DNA of 64,000 nt from Bradyrhizobium embrapense. GTDB lineage: Bacteria; Pseudomonadota; Alphaproteobacteria; Rhizobiales; Xanthobacteraceae. The stretch covers positions 930,001-994,000 of the forward strand of contig NZ_LFIP02000001.1 of the NCBI RefSeq assembly GCF_001189235.2. Direction: 5' to 3'. Positions 44,494-54,455 of this stretch are shown piece by piece. How positions within the stretch are numbered: the first letter of the stretch is position 1; the number at the start of each line of letters is the position of its first letter. The position numbers and the translations under genes are program-made. The notes under the pieces are model-generated. The model worked only from the letters and a program-made list of their open reading frames with translations. It did no database searches and was not told where the DNA came from.

Positions 44494-44673
44494 TGAGCCT
44501 TCAGCAAAATCTGCCCTTTCCCAGGCAATTCGCAATTTGTCCCATTTGGCGCCCTCTTCGCGCCCACTTGGCGCCGTCTTGACCTCCCAGAACTGCTTCC
44601 TCCGGAGAGCTTTTACGCACGGTTAAAGCTTCGAATCGTAAATTCCGGGTGGGGACCTGTCGAGGAAAAGCGC

Positions 44674-44874
44674 ATGGGACAATTACGCCACCGCGTGGTT
44701 CAGCGGGATACTCTCGAAGCGCGGCTTGCAGAGCGAGCCAGAGAGCTTCGGGACGAAGCTGCAGCGCTCGCCCCCTGTGCCGCCAAGGAAGCGCTGATCA
44801 AGCTCGCCCGGTACGCAGAGACAAGTGCACGTTTGAGCGCGAGGCCATCCTCGCCGCGACTCATGCCGAATTGA
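44674..44874 (+). CDS. Small conserved-looking protein, 66 aa
   Basis: An ATG frame coding for a helical, charged protein (VQRDTLEARLAERARELRDE, ALIKLARYAETSA). This pattern of a basic start, an alternating Glu/Arg helix and a late ARxAET block is one I associate with small proteins common in Bradyrhizobium genomes. A strong terminator hairpin lies 32 bases after the stop, which supports expression. The function is unknown. Confidence 0.62.
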   Translation: MGQLRHRVVQRDTLEARLAERARELRDEAAALAPCAAKEALIKLARYAETSARLSARPSSPRLMPN

Positions 44875-44905
44875 ATGACGGAAACCAATCCCAGGACTGC
44901 AGAGC

Positions 44906-44929
44906 AAGGCCGCCTTATCTGGCGGCCTT
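44906..44929 (+). terminator. Rho-independent terminator
   Basis: AAGGCCGCC and GGCGGCCTT form a perfect 9-bp stem around TTATCT, followed by CTTCATTT. It lies just after the 66-aa gene. The interval to 45625 holds no well supported gene; a frame open from a GTG at 45248 is weak in its first part. Confidence 0.75.
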
Positions 44930-45625
44930 CTTCATTTGGTTCTGCCCGGTCCGTTACACCGAGGCTTCATAGCCGACGTCCTCGATCGAGCAGACTGCGC
45001 CCGCGTCGCTCGTATCATACGGTAGGGCCAGGAAACTGTTGCGCTCCTGATGAGCGGGGTACCTGCCGCTGCTCCGCCGGAAAGAAACAGCCCCGATCTG
45101 GGCGATAGACCGGGGCCGTTACCGGGGTGCGAGACTCAGGGCCTGAACTCACCCCGTCTGAATTACACGGGGTGTTGTTGTCCCAATGATGGTGCGCCAA
45201 TGGCCTAATCCGCTCCTGCGGGTGGCCTAACTTGGACGGCTCCGACCGTGTCGCTGTCCGTATTCAGCCGCCGTCGGTCAACCTCGACCAATGACTTTAC
45301 GTCTCTCTCGAATTTCGTCACCAGCATTCTGCAATTGCTGCGGCGCGCTAATACCTTTGCGCCAAGAGGCGACGTGCTGTTGCACCTCTTGGTCGGGACT
45401 AGTTCAGAATGGCAATTTGCCGCAGGCGTTTGCCGATTTACCGTGTCCCCAGTCGTGCGGATTGGCGGACACCCACACCCCGACCAGACATATCGTGCGA
45501 CAAGGGATCGCCGCTCCAGCCTAGGGAGCGACGGTCCCGCCCAGTTGAGGAGCGATCAGCTCACTCGAAAGTGGAGTTTTGGAATAGCAACCCTCACTAG
45601 CGCGAAAGCAAGATCGAGGCCCGCG

Positions 45626-46063
45626 TTGACCAATCGAGACGGCACGCTTGAGCGACAAACCATCAAGGGTTTTCTCGGGATCGAGAGCTCCGATGACGGG
45701 CTGGCATTTAGAGTTGATGTTGATGCCGATCATGGCTCGGCCATTTGGACTATTCCATACAAGCACGCGATCTGGTTGGCCCAGGCGATACTGGAGATTT
45801 CGCCAGTCGCTGTTGGCAGGCAGACTGCCGGCGGCGCTGTGGAAGGGACCAATCTCGTCGGTGAGCGTCTCAACGTAGAGAGAACCCGCGTGCTTGTGAA
45901 GGTGCGCTCCGATCATGCTGCGATCTCCGCTCAGGGCGTCTGGTCGTCCGACCAGACACCGGGCACCACAATTCTGATGGTCGACCAGTCGATCGCCGCA
46001 GATCTGGTCGAGCAACTCGGAGCGTTCCTGGTCTCGGCTCAGGCTCTATCTCGACCATCGTAG
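45626..46063 (+). CDS. Hypothetical protein, start uncertain
   Basis: The C-terminal 145 codons of a longer open frame look coding (TLERQTIKGFLGIESSDDG, SAIWTIPYKHAIWLAQAILE, TTILMVDQSIAADLVEQLG), whereas the part upstream to 45248 is Arg/Ser-rich and shadow-like. A TTG at 45626 with GAGG upstream is the most likely start. The product would be a cytoplasmic protein of mixed alpha/beta type. I recognise no family. Confidence 0.4.
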   Translation: MTNRDGTLERQTIKGFLGIESSDDGLAFRVDVDADHGSAIWTIPYKHAIWLAQAILEISPVAVGRQTAGGAVEGTNLVGERLNVERTRVLVKVRSDHAAISAQGVWSSDQTPGTTILMVDQSIAADLVEQLGAFLVSAQALSRPS

Positions 46064-46421
46064 CCGTTCTCACAATTGCGGAAATGGTGCGCTCAAAGCG
46101 CGATGGCTGCCAGAGCGTATCGCGCCGGAGCGCCGGCGCCAGCCGAAAGCTAGCCGCTCGCAGCCCCCTCGGCACAGTCGCGCCGAAGGCGCAAGTCGCG
46201 GGAGTAGGTAACCAGAAAGGGTCCGCATATCGGTGGAATTCCAGATATAGTACCGCTATCCGCCCGCCCGAGGCGACGGTCGCAGGCGCCCAATGACGTG
46301 ACCGCCAGAAGGATACGTGTGTGACCAGGCTCGCCCGATCATTGGACTATGCGCGATCGTTGCAGCAGGGCCCTTGTTCTCTCGTCAAAGCGCGCTTGCG
46401 GCCCCGCGGTGTTGAACAAGC
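46064..46421. other. Intergenic, nothing recognised
   Basis: About 360 bases without a supported gene, hairpin or repeat. It presumably carries the promoter of the GNAT/CelD-like gene at its right end. Confidence 0.4.
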
Positions 46422-47588
46422 ATGAGCATGCCCGATGCCGTCACCGATGTGAGCCTGGAGGCCTTGAAGAGCATTGCCTGGCTTGAGACCGCGTGGAAGG
46501 AGCTCGAAGCTCGGGCCCCCCACTCGTTCTTTTTGTCTTGGCTCTGGATCGGCACCTGGCTACGGCATATTCCGGATGGCACGCAGCCGCACGTCCTCGT
46601 CGCACGGTCGTCAGGCAAGATCGTCGGGTTGGCGATCATTGGCCGGCGGAGAGCCTGGAGTCTTGGGCCGCATGCGCGGGCACGTTGGCTGCTCAATGAA
46701 TCCGGAGATTCCCGTTTCGACCGGCTGTTCATCGAGTGCAACAGCATTCTTGCCGAGCAACCGGACACCATTATCCCGGCAGGTCTCGACGCGCTGATGT
46801 CCCACTTGCGCCGGTCGGACCAGTTGGTGCTTTCCGGAATTGATACTGACCTCGAGTTGGCCGCTTGCCGCGCGGCGGGCCAGACGGGGCTCGTCAGCGA
46901 GGAGAAGCACGCCGATACCGCCCTGTGGGTTGATTTCGCGAAAGTCCGTCAACAAAAGAAGGATTATCGCGCCACGCTGGGCCGCAGCACTCGCCAGGCC
47001 GTGAGCCGTGCCATGAGATTGTACGCCGAACGAGGTCCCCTTGAATTCCGGATCATGGAAACGACGAGGGAAGCCTTGGCTGCGTTCGATCTGCTGAGCG
47101 ACTTTCATCGATCGCGATGGGGACGCAAGGGCGCTTTCGCCAATCCGGGCTTCCGCCCGTTCCACGAGGATCTCATCGCGCGCGGAATAGCCACGGGAGC
47201 GGTCCGCATCTCACGGACGCTGGTCGGAGGCCAGACGATTGGGGTGGTTTACAACTTCGTGCATGACGGCCGAGTCCTGAACTACCAAAGCGGCTTTCTC
47301 TATGAAAGCGATGGCCGGCTCAAGCCCGGACTCGTCAGCCATGTGCTGGCCATCGAGGACAGCGTCGCGCGCGGGGAACGCGGTTACGATTTCCTGGCTG
47401 GCGGCGCAGGGCACAAGGCCCACCTGGCAAATAGCGAGTATGCCATGAAGTGGATCGCGATCGGCAGAGACGGTCCTGAACGCCACATCGAGGCGAAGCT
47501 CCGCGAGGCCAAACGGACGCTACGAACGATCGTCACGAACCTGCCCAAAAAGAAGCTGCGGCTCTTCGGGGCAGCAAGTGCAAATTGA
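46422..47588 (+). CDS. GNAT-fold acyltransferase, CelD/BcsL/FemAB-like
   Basis: A 388-residue protein of the acetyltransferase type found in polysaccharide loci (LETAWKELEARAPHSFFLSW, PHVLVARSSGKIVGLAIIGR, and a C-terminal YDFLAGGAGHKAHLAN block). Family members are double-GNAT proteins thought to add acyl or aminoacyl groups to polysaccharide or its carrier. It is on the plus strand, convergent with the asparagine-synthetase gene 22 bases away. A role in decorating the exopolysaccharide is likely but unproven. Confidence 0.85.
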   Translation: MSMPDAVTDVSLEALKSIAWLETAWKELEARAPHSFFLSWLWIGTWLRHIPDGTQPHVLVARSSGKIVGLAIIGRRRAWSLGPHARARWLLNESGDSRFDRLFIECNSILAEQPDTIIPAGLDALMSHLRRSDQLVLSGIDTDLELAACRAAGQTGLVSEEKHADTALWVDFAKVRQQKKDYRATLGRSTRQAVSRAMRLYAERGPLEFRIMETTREALAAFDLLSDFHRSRWGRKGAFANPGFRPFHEDLIARGIATGAVRISRTLVGGQTIGVVYNFVHDGRVLNYQSGFLYESDGRLKPGLVSHVLAIEDSVARGERGYDFLAGGAGHKAHLANSEYAMKWIAIGRDGPERHIEAKLREAKRTLRTIVTNLPKKKLRLFGAASAN

Positions 47589-47609
47589 GCTTCCTGGCCA
47601 CCCAGCTGC

Positions 47610-49277
47610 CTAAACGTTATCAATGGCCTCAATATGCACGCCCTTCACCGCCCTTCCAGATGGATCATCCATGCTCGCAAACTGCTGCGACCAGAGGAAT
47701 GCGGTCGGCGTCGAACACGCGATCGAGGGACCGACCGGGACGGTCAGGCAGGCTGCCGGATTCCTGAAAATGCTGTCGAAGATGGTCCTGTAGAAATATC
47801 CCTCCTTCGAGGTCGGCGTCTGCTTCGGAAAGCGCTTGTCCGCCTCCGCGAACATCTGATCCGAGACTTTGCCTTCGGCATGATTCCGCAAGCACTCGAT
47901 CCAGCTGTACCCGACGCCGTCCGAAAACTGTTCCTTTTGACGCCACAAGATCTCCTGCGGCAACAGGTCGGTAAAAGCCTCCCGCAGTATGCCCTTTTCG
48001 ATCTTCGCACCGGGGCACATTTTTTCGGCAGGGTTTATCGACATCGCGTAGTCTAGGAATTCCTTGTCCAGGAACGGTACACGCGCTTCGACCCCCCAGG
48101 CAGCGGTTGCCTTGTTCGCGCGACAGCAATCGTACCTGCTCAGCGCAAAGAGCTTTCGAACGGTCTCCTCGTGGAATTCTTCCGCTGATGGGGCCATATG
48201 GAAGTAGAGATAGCCGCCAAACACCTCGTCGGCGCCCTCCCCAGACAGCACCATCTTGATGCCCATTGCCTTGATCTTGCGCGCCATCAGATACATCGGC
48301 GTGCCGGCACGAATGGTGGTGACATCGAAGGTTTCCAGATGCCGGATCACATCGGGCAATGCGTCCAACCCGTCCTGCACGGTGAATACAACTTCATGAT
48401 GGACCGTGCCGATGTGAGCCGCCACCTTACGGGCATACTTCATGTCGGGCGAATTTTCCAAGCCCACGGAGAACGAGTGCAGCCTTGGCCACCAGGCCTC
48501 CTCGGTCTCGCCAGACTCGATCCGTTTGAAGCGGTGCCGCGCCGCGAGCGCTGCGATGAGCGAGGAATCGAGCCCACCAGAAATAAGTACCCCGTAGGGT
48601 ACGTCGCACATCATTTGCTGTTTGACTGCGGTTTCGAGCGAAGTCCGGAGCTCGTGCAACGACGCCTTCTCGGTTGGAACCACATGCGCCCACTCCGGAT
48701 CGTACCACCGAACGAATTCGCGGGCTTTGCCGCTATAGTAATGTCCCGGCGGAAACTCCTGGATCGTCTCGCACACCGGATCGAGAGCTTTCATTTCGCT
48801 GGCGACATAGGTCACGCCGTCCCCGCTCCATCCGATATAAAGCGGCACGATGCCGATGTGGTCCCGGGCGACGAAGAACTCGCCGGTACGTTCGTCGGAG
48901 AGGGCAAACGCAAAAATGCCGCTCAGCATCTTGCACAGAGCCGGTCCGTACTCGTCGTAGAGATATAGGATAATCTCGCAGTCTGATTTCGTTTTCCAAT
49001 CGTGCGGCCGCTTCAGTGCGTCGCGCAGGGCGACATGGTTGTAGATCTCTCCGTTCACAGCCAACGCCCGCCCGGCGACGACGTCGAGGAGGGGCTGAGC
49101 TCCGTGCTCGACGTCGACGATGGAAAGGCGTTCGTGCGCGAGCATCGCGCGTTCGCTGGAATAAATGCCACTCCAGTCCGGCCCACGGTGCCTGACCGTC
49201 TTTGCCATTTCCAGCGCCCGGTTGCGCGCAGATTCTAACGGTTCTTTGAATTCGAATATGCCGACGAAGCCGCACAA
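47610..49277 (-). CDS. asnB: Asparagine synthetase B, glutamine-hydrolysing
   Basis: A 555-residue protein, the length of E. coli AsnB. The real start is TTG at 49277, because this places the essential N-terminal nucleophile Cys at position 2 (CGFVGIFEF) and GGAGG lies upstream; longer frames add unrelated sequence. The glutaminase domain includes RHRGPDWSG and NGEIYNH; the synthetase domain has the ATP-binding SGGLDSS and the LSGEGADEVFGGY block. It converts Asp to Asn. Its place beside an NRPS that should use Asn and a polysaccharide locus is notable. Confidence 0.9.
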   Translation of the reverse strand: MCGFVGIFEFKEPLESARNRALEMAKTVRHRGPDWSGIYSSERAMLAHERLSIVDVEHGAQPLLDVVAGRALAVNGEIYNHVALRDALKRPHDWKTKSDCEIILYLYDEYGPALCKMLSGIFAFALSDERTGEFFVARDHIGIVPLYIGWSGDGVTYVASEMKALDPVCETIQEFPPGHYYSGKAREFVRWYDPEWAHVVPTEKASLHELRTSLETAVKQQMMCDVPYGVLISGGLDSSLIAALAARHRFKRIESGETEEAWWPRLHSFSVGLENSPDMKYARKVAAHIGTVHHEVVFTVQDGLDALPDVIRHLETFDVTTIRAGTPMYLMARKIKAMGIKMVLSGEGADEVFGGYLYFHMAPSAEEFHEETVRKLFALSRYDCCRANKATAAWGVEARVPFLDKEFLDYAMSINPAEKMCPGAKIEKGILREAFTDLLPQEILWRQKEQFSDGVGYSWIECLRNHAEGKVSDQMFAEADKRFPKQTPTSKEGYFYRTIFDSIFRNPAACLTVPVGPSIACSTPTAFLWSQQFASMDDPSGRAVKGVHIEAIDNV

Positions 49278-49805
49278 GGTGACTAGCCCCTCCGATGCCG
49301 GCTGATCTATCCCGCCACAATCAGCGATCCCCAACAGTGGCATTGAATTCGCAAGCTGAACAGCACACCATCCGAAGTAACCAGAATGCGTTGAGAGGTT
49401 GCCCGGAGGTAGGCGCCGTGCCGCGCCTTCAGAGCGGCGACGAGATCGGTATACGGCAGACGATGCCGACGAACATTCCGGCGGAGCGAGGTACCCCCGG
49501 CGTGGCGTAGAGATTGTTCGCGGCGGATACCTCGCGCGCCGTGCCTATGTGTCAGGGTGTCCGAACGGATCCCGTGATCTGCGGGACAGTTAATGAGGCC
49601 CAGCCTCGATTGCCCGCAGACGAGAATGCCTGGTCGCTGGGCCGCTCAACAACGACGCCAAAAGCTGTTGCCTCAACGTCTGAGCTGCGATGCGCCGACC
49701 CGGATCGCGTCACCGTCGATCCGGGCCTTTCCAACTTCCGCATGGGGCCTGCCTAGCGCCCGGCTTGGTCCGGCGGCACAAGGCCTCGCCTAGCAAGACG
49801 GCTGC
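49278..49805. other. Intergenic with one hairpin
   Basis: No supported gene. A perfect 9-bp inverted repeat, CCCGGATCG/CGATCCGGG (49699-49707 with 49717-49725), is followed on the plus strand by CCTTTCC and may be a terminator of a plus-strand transcript or a dispersed repeat. Short frames across 49295-49790 lack start signals. Confidence 0.4.
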
Positions 49806-51230
49806 TTACCGTTCCCGCAACGCTTCCTGCTTGTACTTCGCCAGCGGCGAGAGCAGATAGCTGATGATCCTGCGCGTACCCGTCTTGATCTCGACCGTCA
49901 CCGCCATGCCCGGGCTGAGCTTGACCAGCTTGTCCTCCACTTGCATGTGGGTCCGGTCAAGCGAAACCCGCGCAGCATATTCCAGCTCCTGACCTTTCGG
50001 CTCGCTGCTGCTCGACGTGGCGCCCGACGGGCGGTCATTCGCCCCCTGCATCTTGTCGCGCGTGATGGCATCCGTCGACACGCTGAGCACGTCGCCATGG
50101 AGCAGTCCGTAACGCGTGAAGTTGAAGGTATCGATCTTGATCTCCGCCGCCTGCCCCGGATGGACGAACCCGATGTCGCGGTTGGAGAGCATGGCCTCGA
50201 TCTCGAGCTGACTTTCGCTGGGGACCACCACTGCGAGCGCCTGAGCCGGGGTCACCACGCCGCCCACCGTATGGACGGCAAGCTGCTGCACGACCCCGTC
50301 GACCGGCGCGGTCAGACGCTGGAGCTTGGTGCGCCGATCCGCCTTGATCACCTCCTGCGCCGCGCTCGCAGCCTTCTGCTCTGCCTTCGCAAGCGCATCA
50401 TAGGTCGCGCGGCGATACTCCGCGGCAGCCTTTTCCTTGGTTTCCTTCAGGAGCGCGATCGCCGCATCGGCTTCGCGCAGCCGGCTCTTCTGCAGCACGA
50501 GATCCTGCTGCATGGCGACCAGCTCCTGATACTCGGACAGATAGACGACCTTGGAAGCCAAGGCCTTTTCGACGAGGCCCTTGCGGATATCGACCCTCTC
50601 CTGCAGCACGGGAATGGTTGCTTCCAGCTTGGCAACACTCGCCGATGTCGTCTCCCGCTCCGCTTCCTTCTGTCCTTGCTGCCGCTCGATTTCAGAAAGC
50701 TTGGCATTCTGCTCGGCGCGCTCGCTGATCAGGAACTGGCGATGCATCTCGATATCGGCGGCGCTGGCGTTCTGCGGAGCACGGAAGGCTGCGAGCGGAT
50801 CGGGCGCGAGTGCCGCCCGCAATCGCGCTGCGTCGAGTTCGGCCGCCAGCAGATCGCTCTTCTGGCGCTCCTGGTCGGCTTCCGTCATCGTCGGATCGAG
50901 CTCGATCAGAACGTCGCCGGCCTTCACGCTCTGGCCGTCGCGGACCTTGATGGCGCGGACCACACCGGTTTCGAACGGCTGGATCAGCTTGGTGCGGCCG
51001 CCGGGCACGATCTTGCCGGTCGCCGTGGCGACGATATCAACGCTGCCGAGCGTCGCCCACAAGAGCGCGATGCAGAACATTGCGATGATGCTCGCTCCGA
51101 TCGCACGCCCGATCGGTGACGGCGGCGATTCGGCGATTTCGAGCGCCGCCGGCAGAAATGCCAGCTCGTGCTCCCGGCGCCGGAGTTCGCGCCTCGGAAA
51201 CGGGACGATATTGCGACTAGCGGACGTCAT
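49806..51230 (-). CDS. Type I secretion periplasmic adaptor, HlyD family
   Basis: A 474-residue membrane-fusion protein: short cytoplasmic N-terminus, one membrane helix around residues 40-62 (IGASIIAMFCIALLWATLGS), lipoyl half-motifs (GVVRAIKVRDGQSVKAGDVL and TAPVDGVVQQLAVHTVGGVV) on each side of a long coiled coil (about 130-300), then a beta-barrel end. The ATG at 51230 overlaps the ABC gene by 14 bases, so the two subunits are coupled. It links the inner-membrane exporter to an outer-membrane TolC-like channel not seen here. Confidence 0.92.
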   Translation of the reverse strand: MTSASRNIVPFPRRELRRREHELAFLPAALEIAESPPSPIGRAIGASIIAMFCIALLWATLGSVDIVATATGKIVPGGRTKLIQPFETGVVRAIKVRDGQSVKAGDVLIELDPTMTEADQERQKSDLLAAELDAARLRAALAPDPLAAFRAPQNASAADIEMHRQFLISERAEQNAKLSEIERQQGQKEAERETTSASVAKLEATIPVLQERVDIRKGLVEKALASKVVYLSEYQELVAMQQDLVLQKSRLREADAAIALLKETKEKAAAEYRRATYDALAKAEQKAASAAQEVIKADRRTKLQRLTAPVDGVVQQLAVHTVGGVVTPAQALAVVVPSESQLEIEAMLSNRDIGFVHPGQAAEIKIDTFNFTRYGLLHGDVLSVSTDAITRDKMQGANDRPSGATSSSSEPKGQELEYAARVSLDRTHMQVEDKLVKLSPGMAVTVEIKTGTRRIISYLLSPLAKYKQEALRER

Positions 51231-53961
51231 GGATACCAGCCTGCAGGTAATGAAGGTTCGCGTAACGGCCATTGGTCTGGATCAGCTCATCATGGCTGCC
51301 GTCCTCGACGATGCGGCCATGCTCGAGCGTGATGATCCGGTCGGCATTGCGCACGGTCGACAACCGGTGAGCGATAACGATGACCGTCCGGCCGGCGGAA
51401 ATCCGCCTCATGTTCTGCTGGATCGCGCGCTCGCTCTCGTAATCCAGCGCGCTGGTCGCCTCGTCGAAAATCAGGATGCGCGGATCGGTGATCAGCGCGC
51501 GCGCGATTGCGATACGCTGGCGCTGTCCGCCGGACAGGCTGCTACCGCGCTCGCCCACGATGGTGTCGTAACCCTCGGGCAGCTCCAGGATGAAGTCGTG
51601 CGCGCCGGCCAGCATTGCCGCCTCGATGACGCGTTCCATCGACATGGTCGGATCGGTCAGTGCGATGTTGTCCCGGATCGTGCAGTTGAACAGCACGTTT
51701 TCCTGCAGCACGACGCCGATCTGGCGCCGCAGCCAGCTCAGGTCGACCATTGCGAGGTCGACGCCATCGACCAGTACGCGTCCGCTCTCCGGAACATAGA
51801 GACGCTGGATCAGCTTGGTGATGGTGCTCTTGCCCGACCCCGAGGAGCCCACGATGCCGATGACCTGGCCCGGCTCGATGCTGAACGACACGTCGTGCAG
51901 CACCTCGGGGCCGTCGATGCGATAGCGGAACGTCGCGTGCTCGAACCTCACCTGGCCGCGGATCGGCGGCAAGGCGGCGCGGGACGGAGTGAAGCTCGGC
52001 TCCGGAATGGTGTTGAGGATGTCGCCGAGACGATCGATCGACAGACGGGCCTGGTGGAAGTCCTGCCAGACCTGCGCAAGCCGCAGCACCGGCGTGCTGA
52101 CGCGCGCGGCCAGCATGTTGAACGCGACGAGTTCGCCGACGGTCAGCTCTCCGCCAATCACCAGCCGCGCGCCGAAGTAAAGGGTCGCGGCGATGACCAG
52201 CTTGTTGATCATCTGAACGGCCTGGCTCGCCGTGTTGTTCAGGCTGAGCACACGGAAGCTTGCGGCTACATAGCCGGCGAGCTGCTCTTCCCAGCGGCGT
52301 TGCATCTGCGGCTCGACCGCCATGGCCTTCAAGGTCTCGACGCCGGTGACGCTTTCGACCAGGAAGGCTTGGTTCTCGGAGCCGCGATTGAACTTTTCAT
52401 CGAGGCGCGCGCGGAACAGCGGCGCGGCTCCCGCCGATATGCCGATGTAGAACGGGAAGGACGCGAGCACGATCCAGGTCAACGTCGTCGAGTAGTAGAA
52501 CATCACGACAAGGAAGACGACCGTGAAAAGAAGGTCGATGACCAGCGTGAGCGCCGAACTCGTCAGGAACTGGCGGATATTCTCCAGCTCCCGGACACGG
52601 GCTACCGAATCCCCGACGCGGCGAGTCTGGAAATAGGCGATCGGCAGTGCCATCAGGTGGCGAAACAGCCTGGCACCGAGCTCGACATCGATACGGTTTG
52701 TCGTATGCGCGAACAGATAGACGCGCAGCGTCTCGAGAATGGCTTCGAACACAGTCAACACGACGAGGCCGATGACCAGAACGTCGAGCGTGCTCATGCT
52801 TCGATGCACCAGCACCTTGTCGATCACCACCTGGAAGAACAACGGTGAGACGACGGCGAAGATCTGAAGGAAGAACGACGCCGCCAGCACTTCGCTGAGC
52901 AGACGGCGATACTTTTGCATGGCGCCGACGAACCAGGCGATATCGAAGCGTCGCGCGAGATCAGTCAGGCCGGCGCGCCGGGCCATCAGAATGAGGCCAC
53001 CATCCCAGATGGCCTCGAGCTGGGCCTGGGAAAGCGTTTCAGGGCGCGGAGACAGCGGGCGCTGAACGAGAAGCTTGCCGTCGATGAGCTTGCCGAGAAT
53101 CAGGAAGCTTCCGTCGCGCAGCAGTGCAATTCCCGGCAGCGGCGTGACTGCAAGTCTGTCCCAACTGGTCCGCTGCACCCTCGCCTTGAGCCCGAACTCC
53201 TTGGCGCAGCGCAGGATTTCAGTAACGCCGAGGCGCGCCGCGCCGACCCGGTGGTGGATTTGGCCGGGGTCGGCAGCGATTCCGTGGCAACGCAGCAAGA
53301 TCGCGAGCGCAATGAGCCCGGATTCATCGGCGTCTTCGGGGTCGATGCCCGCGGCCGTGGATCCGGTATCCGCTGCCTCGTTCGCAACATCGGCGGAAGC
53401 TGCAAAACGCGACCGCATGCCGGACGCCTTCGTCAGCAAGGTATCGCGGGCCTTCGTCGAGCCGTCGCGGACACGCATCAGGAGGCCACCGGCGCGGCGC
53501 ATCAGGCCGGCACCCAGGCCAACTGCCCGGGCGCGGATGTCGGCAATCGCGTGACGTGCGCGGTGCGCGAGGCCCTGTGAGCCGGGCGAGATCAAGCCGC
53601 CATCCCAGATCGCTTCAAATTCGGCGCGTGTCATCCGCCGCGGATGCGACGAGGTCGGGTGCAGCACAAGCGCCACCTGGTCCTCGATTTTTCCTAGAAG
53701 CAAAAATCCGCCGTCACGCAGCGATGCGATCCCAGGCAACTGGATCCCCGCCAGCCGCGGCCAATCCATCGTCGTTGCACGGACTTTGACCCCAAAGTCG
53801 TGCGCGCAGCGAAGCATTGCGCGGATGCCTATCCCATCGTCTCCGCAGCGATCGCGGAGCTGATCTGGTTCAGTGTTCACGCCATGAAGGCGCAGGAACA
53901 GAGCCAGCGCTCGAAACCCCAGATCTGATGGTGCGTGGGCATTTCCGTTCTGGATCGCCAT
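51217..53961 (-). CDS. Type I secretion ABC exporter with two tandem C39-like domains
   Basis: A 914-residue exporter. Residues 10-125 and about 212-330 are two copies of a C39-peptidase-like domain (compare ALALFLRLHGVNTEPDQL and ALAILLRCHGIAADPGQI, both ending EAIWDGGLI). Neither has the catalytic Cys, so they are docking rather than protease domains. The transmembrane region spans about 350-620. The ATPase has GSSGSGKST, LSGGQRQRIAIARAL and LIFDEATSALD, then the AHRLS switch. HlyB-type exporters normally have one such domain. The adaptor gene overlaps its end. Confidence 0.93.
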   Translation of the reverse strand: MAIQNGNAHAPSDLGFRALALFLRLHGVNTEPDQLRDRCGDDGIGIRAMLRCAHDFGVKVRATTMDWPRLAGIQLPGIASLRDGGFLLLGKIEDQVALVLHPTSSHPRRMTRAEFEAIWDGGLISPGSQGLAHRARHAIADIRARAVGLGAGLMRRAGGLLMRVRDGSTKARDTLLTKASGMRSRFAASADVANEAADTGSTAAGIDPEDADESGLIALAILLRCHGIAADPGQIHHRVGAARLGVTEILRCAKEFGLKARVQRTSWDRLAVTPLPGIALLRDGSFLILGKLIDGKLLVQRPLSPRPETLSQAQLEAIWDGGLILMARRAGLTDLARRFDIAWFVGAMQKYRRLLSEVLAASFFLQIFAVVSPLFFQVVIDKVLVHRSMSTLDVLVIGLVVLTVFEAILETLRVYLFAHTTNRIDVELGARLFRHLMALPIAYFQTRRVGDSVARVRELENIRQFLTSSALTLVIDLLFTVVFLVVMFYYSTTLTWIVLASFPFYIGISAGAAPLFRARLDEKFNRGSENQAFLVESVTGVETLKAMAVEPQMQRRWEEQLAGYVAASFRVLSLNNTASQAVQMINKLVIAATLYFGARLVIGGELTVGELVAFNMLAARVSTPVLRLAQVWQDFHQARLSIDRLGDILNTIPEPSFTPSRAALPPIRGQVRFEHATFRYRIDGPEVLHDVSFSIEPGQVIGIVGSSGSGKSTITKLIQRLYVPESGRVLVDGVDLAMVDLSWLRRQIGVVLQENVLFNCTIRDNIALTDPTMSMERVIEAAMLAGAHDFILELPEGYDTIVGERGSSLSGGQRQRIAIARALITDPRILIFDEATSALDYESERAIQQNMRRISAGRTVIVIAHRLSTVRNADRIITLEHGRIVEDGSHDELIQTNGRYANLHYLQAGIHDVR

Positions 53962-54146
53962 TTCGTTACTCTACTCCTCGCGGCTAGCGGCCGCGTTCGT
54001 GGTCCTTTGCATGCACATGGAATTCCAATGACGCCTATCCGAGGATATGCGACACACGCGTGCTCGCAGCCAAAACGGCGCAAGCAATCATCAGAGCGTT
54101 AGGGCCTCGAACCGCGAGGAGATTTCAGCGCGACGGGATATTTGAA

Positions 54147-54201
54147 ATTGCCCCCCCGACTGGCTGAGCAGGTTGGTTAACGAGCAAAAATGGCGAAAAA
54201 A
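54147..54201 (-). promoter_or_regulatory. Shared upstream element, exporter gene
   Basis: A copy of the element seen before both lyase genes (ATTGCCCCCCCGACTGGC ... GGTTGGTTAACGAGC ... ATGGCGAAAAAA), starting 186 bases upstream of the exporter ATG. Nearer the gene, GGAATTCCA and a GCGACA ... GCTCGCA block also recur in lyase copy 1. The 53962-54415 interval holds no gene. Confidence 0.6.
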
Positions 54202-54415
54202 CTTTCGAATTGTGGATTTATGCATACGCAGGTTGTGCCCGAAAACTGACCTAAACTCAGGCGTTTTACGCTCACAATGAAGTATCGAATCGGAATCCTT
54301 GCGACGATTGTCCGCCAAACGGCGGCGGCCGGCAACTCTCCGTTGTGGATTGGTTTTTCAGCCTCCCCTTCGCTGCGCCCGCCAATCTTGCCGCGTACCG
54401 CCCAAAAATTGACGG

Positions 54416-54450
54416 TGCCGCACCCGGGCGCAAGGTGCCCGGGTGCGGCA
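54416..54450 (-). terminator. Strong terminator of lyase copy 2
   Basis: A perfect 14-bp stem, TGCCGCACCCGGGC and GCCCGGGTGCGGCA, around a 7-base loop, six bases past the lyase stop. On the minus strand it is followed by CCGTCAATTTTTGG, giving a T run shortly after the stem. Confidence 0.8.
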
Positions 54451-54455
54451 GGTCG

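Noticed and set aside
45248..45625. N-terminal part of the plus-strand frame ending at 46063
   Set aside because: Arg/Ser-rich, shadow-like sequence; only the C-terminal part from about 45626 looks coding.
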